64,000 bases of DNA from Scytonema tolypothrichoides VB-61278 (GCF_000828085.3 NZ_JXCA02000002.1:618340-682339); one strand, 5' to 3'; numbered from the stretch's first letter, positions 26,337 to 35,849 are shown. Notes: generated from the letters alone by a model not told the origin. Numbers and translations: made by a program.

Positions 26337-27539
26337 CTAGTTGCCAGTACCTACATATGACACTCGGTAAATCACACCGTTGGTATCATCTGTGAACAAC
26401 AGCGAACCATCAGGTGCGGTAGCAAGACCCACAGGTCTGCCAAACTGTGTCAATTTTTCTTCATCCAAAAATCCTGTGATGAAGTCCTCAAATTTTACTG
26501 GTTTGCCATTTTCGTATCGCACCCGGACAACTTTGTAACCTGAGGGAGGGTTGCGATTCCACGAACCGCGCATGGTAACAAAAGCATCGTTACGGTATTC
26601 TTCAGGAAACTGAGATGCTGTATAAAATGTCATTGCCAACGGCGCACTATGAGCTGTGTAGGTGAGTATTGGCGGTTGTGTATTGGCGCAGTATTCCTCC
26701 TTTGTCGTGCCTGTGGGATTTGCTGGTAGGTACACATCCAGACGGCGATCAGCAAAACAAAAAGGCCAGCCGTAGTTTGCACCCTCCGCAATCAGATTCA
26801 ATTCTTCTGGAGGTTGCTCATTACCACGCCAGTCAGAACCATGATCCATGCCCCACAGTTCCCCAGTTTCCGGATGCCAAGCAAAGCCGATAGTATTACG
26901 TAAGCCCGTGGCATAAATCGTCCGATTACTACCATCAGGTTGCGCCCGTAGCAGAGTCGCGCTTTCTGGGTTCGTCTCTCTACAGGCGTTACAAGTGCTA
27001 CCCACTGTAATGTAAAGCAGCCCGTCAGGACCAAAGGCAAGGGTGCGGTTTGGGTGTTGTCCCGCATCTGGCAAGTCATTAATTAACACTTGCGGTTCGC
27101 CTATGATCCCTGGCGACTGCAAAGGAGCAGCATAAAGTTGTCTGTCTGTGACAAAGTAGAGACGATTCTGATAAATCGTGATGCCATTGATGTATTTGTA
27201 ACCTGATGCTACCGTCCGTATTTCGTCGGCACGCCCATCTTGATTCGAGTCAAGCAGCGCCAACACATCACCCTGTTCGCGGCGGGTAAGGTAGATAGTA
27301 CCATCGGGGGCTACTGCCAACATCCGGGGGTTGCCCAAGTCTTTGGCAAACACATTGATGCGAAATCCCGCAGGTAGCTGGAGTTGTTGCAGCAGCGATT
27401 CGTCAAATTCTAGTTGCTGAGGCGTTACCAGATAGCCCTCAACTTGCTCTACCCTTGGTTCCTGCGCTTGTTGTGCATTCCCAGGAAGGGTTATGCTCAA
27501 CAGTAAAGCACAACTGATGAGTAAGCTTCTTGCTTTCAC
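26337..27539 (-). CDS. PQQ-dependent sugar dehydrogenase (sorbosone dehydrogenase-like)
   Basis: This 400-residue secreted protein has a clear signal peptide (residues 1-22, ending GNAQ) and a six-bladed beta-propeller of the soluble glucose/sorbosone dehydrogenase type. Visible blade motifs are NPRMLAVAPDGTIYLT, NRTLAFGPDGLLYITVGS, GMDHGSDWRGN and GRPVGLATAPDGSLLFTDD. Members oxidise aldoses or sorbosone with PQQ in the periplasm, but substrates in cyanobacteria are mostly undefined and some homologues may not bind PQQ. It is a single gene that converges on the Wzc-like gene. Confidence 0.88.
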   Translation of the reverse strand: MKARSLLISCALLLSITLPGNAQQAQEPRVEQVEGYLVTPQQLEFDESLLQQLQLPAGFRINVFAKDLGNPRMLAVAPDGTIYLTRREQGDVLALLDSNQDGRADEIRTVASGYKYINGITIYQNRLYFVTDRQLYAAPLQSPGIIGEPQVLINDLPDAGQHPNRTLAFGPDGLLYITVGSTCNACRETNPESATLLRAQPDGSNRTIYATGLRNTIGFAWHPETGELWGMDHGSDWRGNEQPPEELNLIAEGANYGWPFCFADRRLDVYLPANPTGTTKEEYCANTQPPILTYTAHSAPLAMTFYTASQFPEEYRNDAFVTMRGSWNRNPPSGYKVVRVRYENGKPVKFEDFITGFLDEEKLTQFGRPVGLATAPDGSLLFTDDTNGVIYRVSYVGTGN

Positions 27540-28019
27540 GGCATCTTTCCTTAAATGTTGATAGCAGAAGACTAAGCTACTAAAAGTAAAGTATGAAGTC
27601 TAAAATTTTTTATCCTTCATCCTTTCTTTCGGTATTTATTTCGGATGAATTTTCGTAAAATAGTTTAGAGCTATAGCAGTGATAACCACATCTTTCTAAT
27701 GGGATAGCAATTGCTGCCTTAAACTTGTCAAAACTCCTCTGTTAAGGAGTGCTTCTTCTTATAATTAGACCACAAATGGTAGGGTGGCATTGCCCAGAAA
27801 AGCCCATGTGATGGACATTTGAGATATTGGTGGGTTGAGTCTAAACATGTAAAAATCAGCATGACTCCAGAAAGATCGGTTCATGAAAAATATGTCCTTT
27901 GGACACGCTACGCGAACGGATTTTGGTATAGATGTTAACAATTTGGGGATTTTTCCGTTATGGTGCTTCAAACAGTGCTTTCGCTATTTCCTCTGGTAAG
28001 CCGCTAGCGTCTAACAAAC

Positions 28020-28058
28020 AACGTCCCGTCCAAAGTTTTCACTCTTGGACGGGACGTT
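28020..28058. terminator. Perfect 14-bp terminator-like hairpin without a nearby gene
   Basis: AACGTCCCGTCCAA (28020-28033) pairs exactly with TTGGACGGGACGTT (28045-28058) around an 11-base loop, followed by TT. It is GC-rich and would be a strong intrinsic terminator on the plus strand. The nearest annotated genes are several hundred bases away, so it may end an unannotated RNA or be left from a lost gene. Confidence 0.7.
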
Positions 28059-28364
28059 TTGGCTGTGGCTAATAACCGTCTGTTGTTGCCAAGGAAGTTG
28101 TTTCTGACTGTCCATGGCTGTAGCGCGTTTATATAAGCATCAAAATCTGCGCAATTTTAACGTTTTTTCATACAAGATTGTTAATTGAGCTGATTTTATT
28201 GGGAAAAGTATGGTAGCATACATCAGAGAATATATAAAATCATCTATCTAAAGGAGGAATTTTATAAGAATTAATCATTTTTTTTTGAAACTTTGCGCAT
28301 CTTGCGGAAGAGTTGCACGCTATCACTTTAGCAGAGCTTATAGCTTGCCACAAAAATTCTAATA

Positions 28365-28421
28365 CATTTCACTGCCCCAGTTCAAGAACTGGTTGCCCCC
28401 ATGCAACCATAAAGTGAAATG
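28365..28421. repeat. Compound palindrome (three nested stems)
   Basis: The outer stem is CATTTCACT/AGTGAAATG (28365-28373 and 28413-28421). Inside are CCAGTTCAAGAACTGG (28377-28392) and GGTTGC/GCAACC (28391-28396 and 28403-28408). The inner stems share two bases, so they could switch or form a branched fold. This looks like a structured RNA domain or a transposon-end hairpin. Confidence 0.6.
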
Positions 28422-28551
28422 CTATTACCTCTAGGGCATATATTTGAAGAGTTTTACTTAGCATACGTATGAGTAGGTTTCTCTATCTACTGTATATATT
28501 GTTTTGCTAACTTATACTAGTATAATAAAAAACATTAAAATACGCACGTCA

Positions 28552-29850
28552 ATGGATACAAATGAGAGTGGGAGTATTGCTAGCATTATTGAAAAGCCTC
28601 TTCCCTTAGCTAGAAAAATAGTAGATGTAGAGGCGGAACTTAAATTCTTGGACGCTGATTCACGCTTTGGTGACAACTCCAAAAGCTGCCAACATTTAGC
28701 TCACGATATTGCAAACACAAATATCAGTGTTGTCGAGTGTGTAACGGCTAACTGCGCCAATACTCAAGAAGCGCACAAAGTTCTTGAACAAGTTCTTGAT
28801 GACTTGAAGGCAAAAATGACTGATTTAGATGAGAAATACGCCTTCTTACGCCAACAACAATTAAATTTACTCCAAAACCAAGTGAAAGATGAGTTAGAGA
28901 AAGTCAACAAGGCTTTAGATTTAGCAACCCATGATGATATCCATGAGCTTGCGCTGTTTGAGGTAAAATTCAAAGAACTTTGGTTGGCTGTAACAAAGAG
29001 TCTAGAGGAACTGCTGACAGAGCTTAGGCAAAAGAGAGAAGCTGTTGATATGGACTTTAAAAAGCAAGTAGAAGCTGTTTTGCAAACTTGTCGAAGTGAT
29101 ACCGGAATTCCCTCAATTCAAGAAATAAAACAGCGTTTTCGTCTAGAAAAAAGCTACGAAACCATATACGAAAAGTACCTGAATGAAATCCGTACTCATT
29201 TGTCGAAACATCTGTCGTCATTGGATATCGGTTTAGAGCGATCGCTTAACAAAGTTAAATCGCAAGTGACTCAGATACTAATGGACAAGGGACACTTGGA
29301 AAAACTGACACCAGCGAAAGGAGGTGAATTTATCGAAGCGATCACCAAGCAAATACCTGATGAACTGATACCAGGGATACCGAGTCAACTTAAGTATGGG
29401 TTGCAAACCCTGGCTAACTTTAAGCTTTCTTACCGAGGATTTCTCCAGTATCGCATTCGCAAATGTTTAGATGGACTGACTCCAAATCAGCCTGCAACCC
29501 TCAAGCTTTCCAGATCGTCCTCTGCTGAACAAGTGTTGCTCAATCTCAAAATAGCTTACGCAGAAGCTGTGAGTAAGTGTGAAAAAGCTTTGAAACAATT
29601 GCTGTGCGAGCCAAGTCAAGTGATTTATGCAATTGTAGAAGAATTTGTAGATTGCATACTTCGCGCTAGAGATGTAGAAAGTGAATGGCGAATCTTTCTA
29701 CAAGATGTGCGACGGCAAATTTGGCAGGAATTTCAACATTTAGCCGATACTCCTCTTCCAAAGCCGTCCCTGTCGGGCAATGCACATAAGGAAGCCACCA
29801 AAGATGATCATACCCAACTGCCATATGAGGTGTCCACTCATGACTTTTAA
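28552..29850 (+). CDS. Helical/coiled-coil protein of unknown function
   Basis: I do not recognise this 432-residue protein with certainty. It is almost entirely alpha-helical by eye, with strong coiled-coil character around residues 75-180 (LDDLKAKMTDLDEKY, QVKDELEKVNKALDL). The C-terminal half contains FKLSYRGFLQYRIRKCLDGL and EEFVDCILRARDVESEWR, which remind me of helical stalk regions in some cyanobacterial dynamin-like proteins. No P-loop or GTPase motif is present. The ATG at 28552 is preferred to the TTG at 28504. It lies alone in an AT-rich region. Confidence 0.7.
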   Translation: MDTNESGSIASIIEKPLPLARKIVDVEAELKFLDADSRFGDNSKSCQHLAHDIANTNISVVECVTANCANTQEAHKVLEQVLDDLKAKMTDLDEKYAFLRQQQLNLLQNQVKDELEKVNKALDLATHDDIHELALFEVKFKELWLAVTKSLEELLTELRQKREAVDMDFKKQVEAVLQTCRSDTGIPSIQEIKQRFRLEKSYETIYEKYLNEIRTHLSKHLSSLDIGLERSLNKVKSQVTQILMDKGHLEKLTPAKGGEFIEAITKQIPDELIPGIPSQLKYGLQTLANFKLSYRGFLQYRIRKCLDGLTPNQPATLKLSRSSSAEQVLLNLKIAYAEAVSKCEKALKQLLCEPSQVIYAIVEEFVDCILRARDVESEWRIFLQDVRRQIWQEFQHLADTPLPKPSLSGNAHKEATKDDHTQLPYEVSTHDF

Positions 29851-31734
29851 GTGTCAGCCACGCGCCACTGGCTATAACTGAGGGAACCTCAAGCGGGCAG
29901 AGTATGTACACGAGTCGCCTACCTTCGGGTTACGTCGCTGCATAGCACTGCGTCACCTTGGCGCGATCAGCTTTTGATGAATGCCAAGTGGTATTACTGT
30001 ACCCAAATGGGGATGTTAACAGCTTAGGAATGAAACGCTCCCAAGATTTAATCATTTGTCATATTCTTTGGGAGGCGCTGGTATAGGCAATATAGTATTA
30101 AACTTTTTCTTATGTTAAAAAAACTAAATATTACTTTTCATTTTTTCAAGACACAAAATAGATAAAAAAGTTATCTCTTTCCAGAGCATCATTTAGCCTA
30201 AATTTAGAGCTAAATACAAGCTATTATATTTTGTTTTAAAAACTTCAATACGTTGGTATTACACAGAAGCGAACACTCAACGGATAAGGGGAAAAACGGA
30301 TTTTTTAAATATGTTGTTTATTCTTATAAAGTAGTATTTTTGTGATTATTCATTGTTAAATGCTTTGTGAATAGGCTGTTCTGTGCTATCCATCAATAAT
30401 TTAAAATTAGTGAAAATTTCTTTGACTATCATAATACCACTCTCTTGAATTGAAATTTACTCTAATAAACTAGATTTTTTAGGACTATTGACAAGTTGTA
30501 GAAGCTTCTTTTTAAAGTCTGATTTTTTTACTTAACAGGGTGAAACTAAGTCTCATGGCAGTTGCTTTCCCTTATATGAATTTTTGATGAAGTTATTTTT
30601 TTATTAAAACAAAGTTTTTATAAATCTATTTTAGAGAAGCAATGAAAGACAAAATTGAAACTTTTCAAATAGCTTTAGAATTGTTTCATCTATAAACAAA
30701 ACAAATATTTTATGATAAATGTATTGAAAAAACGTTGTTTGGATGTTTAAAACAATGATTTTTTCCAACAACTCTCTTGTTGTCTGCACACTCACTAATT
30801 ATTTTTTTATGATTGACTTCGATTATCTAAAATTAAATTTACTACGTAAAATAAAAATTAGTGAATTGTCAAAACCTCAGTTATCAGTTATTAATTATAT
30901 CTTTTTGCTAAGGTTGATTCCACACCCCATTAGTTGAATTAAAAATGATAATTTTACTAATTCTAATATTTTTTTACGAGCGAATTTTAAACTTGTGAAT
31001 TTGAGCCTGTTCATCTGGGTAGTAGTAATTTCAAGCTATTGCGCTTTCAAAGCTGTTTAGATAACCCCAGATCAATACTGATGGATATAAACGAACTGCA
31101 CGCCCTCACTAAGCTGGAACTGCAAGCAGGATCAGAAAGAATAACCCGAAGATTAATCTAACTATTACAGAATGTTAATACCAAAATCTGGAACAAAACA
31201 GAAGTTCTATTGTCAGTGAAAGTTAAGTCGTATTGTATCAATCATGAATTTATTTATGGAGGATTACTTCTTCGGGTTCCCAAGAACGTTTAGATTTCTA
31301 TACTGACTCAAGTACTTGTAACTTCTTTTCTTAAGTAAGAAGACTAGCTTGAAAAGGTTATTTCTTATGAATAAGGGTGGTGACTCGACACAAGACAGGT
31401 AACTCTTCATTTCATTTCAAATATTAAATAGTGCCAAACTGGAGGCGATTAAGAGGACAATGCACAAGCCTTGAATTCAAAATTAGCAATTTTGTGAGTA
31501 TCGCTTGGATGAAACCAGTCATACAGACGTTTTGAAAACAAGTTTACTTTTGGAAACAGTAACTTATTGATACAAACTTGAAAGTCGTTAAGCCTCACCT
31601 ACAGATACTATCGAAACGTACAAAAAAGGTAGCTATCAACCATGTTATGTTGATAAATAAAGTGTTTGACGTACCAAGGTTAGAGACTAAGTAAAATGCT
31701 TTTGTAACCACAAAGCTGAAAAATCGTGATTTGG
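29851..31734. other. AT-rich gene desert (about 1.9 kb)
   Basis: This low-GC stretch has many T/A runs and no supported ORF; the 64-codon frame at 30743-30937 looks random. No tRNA, array or strong dyad was found. A short HIP1-like, CG-richer patch at 29920-29975 follows the coiled-coil gene. The base composition differs clearly from the flanking genes, suggesting acquired or decayed DNA. Confidence 0.5.
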
Positions 31735-31764
31735 TTGACAGAAGAATGTTCAATCAAATATATA
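31735..31764 (+). promoter_or_regulatory. Sigma70-type promoter for the RHH micro-operon
   Basis: TTGACA (31735-31740) and TATATA (31759-31764) are separated by 18 bp, close to consensus. They lie about 90 bp before the ATG at 31856, which has a strong ribosome-binding site. This is the best promoter-like sequence seen in the gene-poor region. Confidence 0.5.
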
Positions 31765-31855
31765 AAATTTATAGTCAAGCTTTGTTCATCTTGTTGCTCA
31801 GTTCATTTTTCTAGCAACGAGTGTCAAGCCTTTTTCCTTTACTAGGAGGAATAAA

Positions 31856-31987
31856 ATGAGTTCACTTTTTCTATTCGAGAAAAAAAGAAAGCATACTTTG
31901 ACAAACAAAAAAAAAATTTCCTTTCAACCAAATGACTTGTTTCCTGACAAAAACTCTGATAATCTTATCGTTTCCATCCCTAATTAA
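31856..31987 (+). CDS. Small basic protein (43 aa) upstream of the RHH gene
   Basis: The ORF ATG 31856 to TAA 31987 encodes 43 residues, starting MSSLFLFEKKRKHTLTNKKK and ending in a more neutral tail. It has an excellent ribosome-binding site, AGGAGG, six bases before the ATG, which is rare in this window and is the main support. The product is strongly basic in its first half, with no signal peptide or membrane helix. Its stop lies 42 bp before the ribbon-helix-helix gene, so the two may form one transcript. I do not recognise a family; a leader peptide or small DNA-binding protein is possible. Confidence 0.5.
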   Translation: MSSLFLFEKKRKHTLTNKKKISFQPNDLFPDKNSDNLIVSIPN

Positions 31988-32029
31988 TTTCCTTTGATGA
32001 TGTTAACAACCAGCAGATAGTAGAACAAA

Positions 32030-32203
32030 ATGACAAATAAGAAATGGGCTGTAAAACGTATCACTGTGAATCTAGCCGCACAGGAAGCAGAAAAACTTGA
32101 CAGGTATTGTCGGCAGACGGGTAGACCTGCAACGGATGTTATCCGAGAGTTGATTCGTGGACTGCCACTCCACTCAGAGGAGGCTACAGAAGTCAGCACG
32201 TAA
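32030..32203 (+). CDS. Ribbon-helix-helix (CopG/Arc-type) DNA-binding protein, 57 aa
   Basis: This short ORF from ATG 32030 to TAA 32203 has the ribbon-helix-helix layout. A basic beta-strand with alternating residues (VKRITVNLA, about residues 8-16) is followed by helix A (QEAEKLDRYCRQTG) and helix B beginning after the conserved small turn (RPATDVIRELIRGL). Such proteins bind operators as dimers and often act as antitoxins or plasmid-copy regulators. No toxin gene follows within 400 bp. The preceding 43-residue ORF may be co-transcribed. The fold is a confident inference; targets are unknown. Confidence 0.75.
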   Translation: MTNKKWAVKRITVNLAAQEAEKLDRYCRQTGRPATDVIRELIRGLPLHSEEATEVST

Positions 32204-32323
32204 ATGGGAGTGGTTCATAGTAAATAAAACAACTCTCCTCAGAAGAATACAGACATCTGTCGGCAGAATACAGAAGCGGGGATTTTGTGCGACTAGTTGA
32301 TGAATATTGGTTTGATAGCGAAG

Positions 32324-32411
32324 CGTGCCGTAGGCATAGCCCCTGATTTCAAACGCGCTTGAAAAAAGAAAAATTTTTCATTTTGAAAACCTTGATTATG
32401 CCTACGGCACG
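32324..32411. repeat. 15-bp inverted repeat flanking an AT-rich core
   Basis: CGTGCCGTAGGCATA (32324-32338) is exactly complementary to 32397-32411, with a 58-bp spacer holding runs of A and T. It lies in the 420-bp gap before crtQ. Just downstream, around 32495-32530, is a string (GGCTTGCCCCA...AATGCGTCAC) that recurs in similar form at 34980-35005. These look like small dispersed elements; no ORF is supported in the gap. Confidence 0.65.
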
Positions 32412-32626
32412 TCTACGACGAACAGACATGGGGTATTTTGACTCAAGCAATTGTGACTTCTGACTCCTTCTCACCGGGGGATTGACTGCAGAAATGGGGC
32501 TTGCCCCACTCGTTTGTTCTAATGCGTCACAACTGACAACCCAGAAACCCAGCACTTGAGGTGAGTCGCAAATTCCGACACCAACCCAGTTACAATTTGT
32601 AATGAAACTGAAAAGGTAAAGACGGA

Positions 32627-34066
32627 ATGCGCGTTGCGATCATAGGAGCGGGACTAGCTGGACTAGCAACTGCTATCGATTTGTCTGATGCTGGCTGTGA
32701 AGTCCACATTTTTGAGTCTCGTCCGTTTGTTGGAGGGAAAGTCAGCAGTTGGCTTGATGGTGATGGTAACCATATTGAAATGGGGTTGCATGTCTTTTTT
32801 GGCAACTACTACCAGCTTTTGGAATTGATGAAGAAAGTGGGGGCGTTGGAAAACCTGCGCCCAAAGGAACATAGCCACACTTTCATTAATCAAGGGGGAA
32901 AAGTTGGTGCTTTAGATTTTCGTTTCGTCATGGGTGCACCTTTTAATGGATTAAAAGCGTTTTTTACCAGTTCCCAACTTTCGTTACTGGATAAATTCCA
33001 AAATGCGATCGCACTAGGAACCAGTCCGATAGTACGCGGTTTGGTAGACTTTAACGGTGCAATGAAAAATATCCGCGACTTGGATAAAGTTAGCTTTGCC
33101 GACTGGTTTCGTAGTCACGGCGGTAATGAGGGTAGTATTAAGCGGATGTGGAACCCCATCGCCTACGCCCTCGGCTTTATCGATTGCGAACATATTTCTG
33201 CCCGTTGTATGTTGACAGTCTTTCAGCTATTTGCAGTCAGAACCGAAGCGTCGAAACTACGAATGCTCGAAGGTTCCCCCTATGAGTACTTACACAAGCC
33301 GATCTTGGAATATCTGGAAACTAGAGGGACAAAGATTTACACTCGTAGGAGAGTACGAGAAATACAGTTTACTGAGGAGGAAAACCAAACCCGTGTTAGT
33401 GGTATGGTCATCGCTAATGGTGATACAGAAGAATTGATCAGTGCTGATGCTTATGTCGCAGCTTGTGATGTTCCAGGAATTCAGCGTTTGTTACCTCAAC
33501 AATGGCGCAAGTGGTCGGAATTTGACAATATATACAAGTTGGAATGTGTGCCAGTGGCAACAGTTCAATTGCGGTTTGATGGCTGGGTGACGGAACTGCA
33601 TGATACTCAAGAGCGCAAACAGCTTAATCATGCAGCAGGAATTGATAATTTGCTTTATACTGCCGATGCTGACTTTTCTTGTTTTGCTGATTTGGCATTG
33701 ACTAGCCCTGGTGATTATTACAGGGAAGGGCAAGGTTCACTATTGCAGCTTGTGTTGACACCCGGTGATCCGTTTATTAAGGAAAGTAATGAGGCGATCG
33801 CCCAGCATGTCCTTAACCAAGTACATCAGTTGTTTCCCTCCTCGCGAGAACTCAACATGACTTGGTACAGTGTCGTGAAACTTGCTCAGTCTTTGTACAG
33901 AGAAGCACCAGGAGTGGATATTTATCGTCCTCAGCAAAAGACGCCTATTTCTAATTTCTTCTTAGCAGGTAGTTATACGCAGCAGGACTATATCGATAGT
34001 ATGGAGGGTGCAACAATTTCGGGAAGGCGTGCTGCAAAGGCGATTTTAGAAAATGTGAAGAAATGA
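32627..34066 (+). CDS. crtQ: Zeta-carotene desaturase CrtQ
   Basis: This 479-residue FAD-dependent desaturase converts zeta-carotene through neurosporene to (pro)lycopene in carotenoid synthesis at cyanobacterial membranes. The N-terminal dinucleotide-binding motif GAGLAGL starts at residue 7. The block [18 protein letters not shown], the [17 protein letters not shown] segment and the C-terminal [26 protein letters not shown] pattern are typical of plant-type CrtQ/ZDS rather than bacterial CrtI. It is followed after 37 bp by an SRPBCC-family gene, a pairing I also recall from other cyanobacteria. ATG 32627 is the natural start. The identity is secure. Confidence 0.95.
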   Translation: MRVAIIGAGLAGLATAIDLSDAGCEVHIFESRPFVGGKVSSWLDGDGNHIEMGLHVFFGNYYQLLELMKKVGALENLRPKEHSHTFINQGGKVGALDFRFVMGAPFNGLKAFFTSSQLSLLDKFQNAIALGTSPIVRGLVDFNGAMKNIRDLDKVSFADWFRSHGGNEGSIKRMWNPIAYALGFIDCEHISARCMLTVFQLFAVRTEASKLRMLEGSPYEYLHKPILEYLETRGTKIYTRRRVREIQFTEEENQTRVSGMVIANGDTEELISADAYVAACDVPGIQRLLPQQWRKWSEFDNIYKLECVPVATVQLRFDGWVTELHDTQERKQLNHAAGIDNLLYTADADFSCFADLALTSPGDYYREGQGSLLQLVLTPGDPFIKESNEAIAQHVLNQVHQLFPSSRELNMTWYSVVKLAQSLYREAPGVDIYRPQQKTPISNFFLAGSYTQQDYIDSMEGATISGRRAAKAILENVKK

Positions 34067-34103
34067 ACCGCCAAGGCGCTAAGGACGCCAAGGAATACCA
34101 GAT

Positions 34104-34556
34104 ATGGCAGATTGGTTGGAACATAGTGTGCAGGTTGAGGTAGAGGCTCCTATGGAGTTAGTCTGGAGCTTATGGTCTGATTTGGAACAGATGCCCCGGT
34201 GGATGAAGTGGATTGATTCGGTGAAGGTTCCGGAAGACAATCCAGAAATATCGATATGGAAACTCGATACTAGGGGTTTGGAGTTTACTTGGAAATCCCG
34301 CATTCTTAAAATTGTCCCTAAGCAAATCATCCAGTGGGAGTCAGTCGATGGTTTGCCAAATCGGGGGGCAGTGCGTTTTTATGACCGCCACAGTAGTAGT
34401 ATTGTTAAACTGACTGTTGCCTATGCTATCCCTGGTATTCTAGGGAAGATTATGGATAATTTGTTTTTGGGACGGGCGGTTGAATCAACTCTCAAAAGTG
34501 ATATGGAAAGGTTTCGAGAATACGCTCTTCAGGCGAAATCGAATGTATCCCAGTAG
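34104..34556 (+). CDS. SRPBCC/START-like (COQ10-type) protein next to crtQ
   Basis: This 150-residue single-domain protein has the SRPBCC fold pattern: a first strand HSVQVEVEAPMELVWSLWSDLEQMPRWMKWI, and a C-terminal helix near GRAVESTLKSDMERFREYA. The domain forms a hydrophobic pocket for lipids or isoprenoids. Tight placement 37 bp after crtQ, in the same direction, suggests it binds carotenoid intermediates or quinones for the desaturase. That role is inferred from context only. It is probably co-transcribed. Confidence 0.85.
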   Translation: MADWLEHSVQVEVEAPMELVWSLWSDLEQMPRWMKWIDSVKVPEDNPEISIWKLDTRGLEFTWKSRILKIVPKQIIQWESVDGLPNRGAVRFYDRHSSSIVKLTVAYAIPGILGKIMDNLFLGRAVESTLKSDMERFREYALQAKSNVSQ

Positions 34557-34601
34557 GGTAGTGCTTACGTAGCTTTTCAAAAAATCTAACTTCCTAGGCA
34601 C

Positions 34602-34620
34602 CCACGGCTACAAGCCGAGG
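34602..34620. repeat. Short hairpin CCACGGC-TACAA-GCCGAGG, IS200/IS605-end-like
   Basis: An imperfect 7-bp stem with a TACAA loop is followed by GGGCTTT. Similar hairpins occur at right ends of IS200/IS605-type elements in cyanobacteria, but no tnpA or tnpB gene is present. The remaining gap 34557-35018 contains no supported ORF. Confidence 0.4.
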
Positions 34621-35018
34621 GGCTTTCTGCTTTAAATGTTGTTAAAATAAGGCAACGCTAGGTGTGGCAAGTTTTCATCTCTAACAGCACGCTTTGCAAA
34701 ACTTCATACAAGTATGTCAGAGGTAGAGTAAAGCGAATTATTTCTATATCTAGCAAGGTATAGATAAATGACAAGTTCTTTTCTAAGAAGTCAACAATTA
34801 GGCAGAAATTGAGTTACCAGAGTTGCTAAATGTAAAAGGTGCATCCGATACACCTTTAATATTTGCCACAATAGTATAAGTCATTTGGTGCAGTGACTGA
34901 ACCAGCACAGTGCCGGATGTATTTTATCCCACAACATAGTGTTGGATTATAGGTTCTATCGATGGGTTATGAGGGCTTGCCCCATTTCTTCATCCCAATG
35001 CGTCACCAATTCTGAGCA

Positions 35019-35849
35019 ATGTCATCTCTTGATCAGCCCTTTGCCAGTTATCACCTTTGGTCTTTAGTTGCCCCAGCCGCATGGCAACAACGTTGGCATT
35101 GCCAGATGAGAAGGGGTTTCATTAAAGCCCGACAACACGAACCAGAAGTCAAAGCGCTTTTGACAAAAGCGACAGCATCGCAGCGCATTGGTTTACTGGC
35201 ACAAAAAGGCGTTTATGAATTTCATCACCACATCCATTTGTTGAACCAATCTGATGGTGTCGAAAAAGTTGCACAGCTTTTGAGATTAAGCAACTCAACT
35301 GATGAAGTTAAGCAACGTGTGTTACAAATTTTGAAAAAATATTACGATAAACCCTTACTTTTAAACAAACGTATCATTTTATTAACTCGCGGCGATGAGG
35401 GTTTTCCCAAGCCGATTTTGATCTCACAACAACGTTATCACTTTCGTTTGTATGCAGTGATGGACTGTGTATTTATTGAGTCTGATAGCATTTTGCATAT
35501 CATAGATTTTAAAACTGGTAAATCTGCTTTTGACCGACGACAGGCATTAGTTTATTTGCTTGCTGCTCGTTATCTTTACCCTAGGTATCAGGCGGTAGCT
35601 TCATTTTATAATTTGGAACTTTGCAAAAAATCTGAGATAATTAGCCTTTCTAAAGATGAATTAGACATCATAGAAGGCGAATTAGCTGAGATTGCAAGAA
35701 TTCATCAACAAGATTTACAAAAATATCAAGAAAAAAGCAGTGACTTCAGTAAGATTTTTCCACCAAATCCTGGTTCTCATTGCCGCTTTTGTCCGTTTCA
35801 CGAAATCTGTGAATTTTCTACTTTCAAAGTGTTAAAATCTCAAAATTAG
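35019..35849 (+). CDS. PD-(D/E)XK nuclease-family protein (Cas4/RecB-like)
   Basis: The 276-residue protein has the RecB/Cas4-type nuclease core: LYAVMDCVFIE, then HIIDFKTGKS (the D-x-K element), a Gln-containing helix RRQALVYLLAARYLYP, and a C-terminal cysteine cluster (HCRFCPFHEICE) like the Fe-S region of Cas4 relatives. A clear upstream fourth Fe-S cysteine is not obvious, so cluster binding is unproven. No CRISPR array or other cas gene lies nearby, so it is probably a stand-alone DNA-repair or housekeeping nuclease. It is a single gene. ATG 35019 is the start. Confidence 0.85.
   Translation: MSSLDQPFASYHLWSLVAPAAWQQRWHCQMRRGFIKARQHEPEVKALLTKATASQRIGLLAQKGVYEFHHHIHLLNQSDGVEKVAQLLRLSNSTDEVKQRVLQILKKYYDKPLLLNKRIILLTRGDEGFPKPILISQQRYHFRLYAVMDCVFIESDSILHIIDFKTGKSAFDRRQALVYLLAARYLYPRYQAVASFYNLELCKKSEIISLSKDELDIIEGELAEIARIHQQDLQKYQEKSSDFSKIFPPNPGSHCRFCPFHEICEFSTFKVLKSQN

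Larger units (their letters stand above)
27540..28551. other. 1-kb gene-free stretch with two strong hairpins
   Basis: No ORF here is convincing. It contains a repeat-like block at 27775-27900, including a GGACACGCTACGCGAACG string shared as a family with 10262 and 56803, a perfect terminator-like hairpin at 28020-28058 and a compound palindrome at 28365-28421. A ribosome-binding-like AAAGGAGGA at 28251-28259 has no start codon in range. Confidence 0.6.

Noticed and set aside
27765..27971. 68-codon minus-strand frame
   Set aside because: It lies over repeat-like DNA (GGGTGGCATTGCCC and GGACACGCTACGCG strings); the translation is a by-product of dispersed repeats.
30743..30937. 64-codon frame in the AT-rich desert
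   Set aside because: AT-rich chance frame without ribosome-binding site, family motif or context.
34602..34620. IS200/IS605 element or TnpB guide-RNA end
   Set aside because: Only a single short hairpin resembles such an end; no tnpA or tnpB frame is nearby, so a mobile element cannot be claimed.
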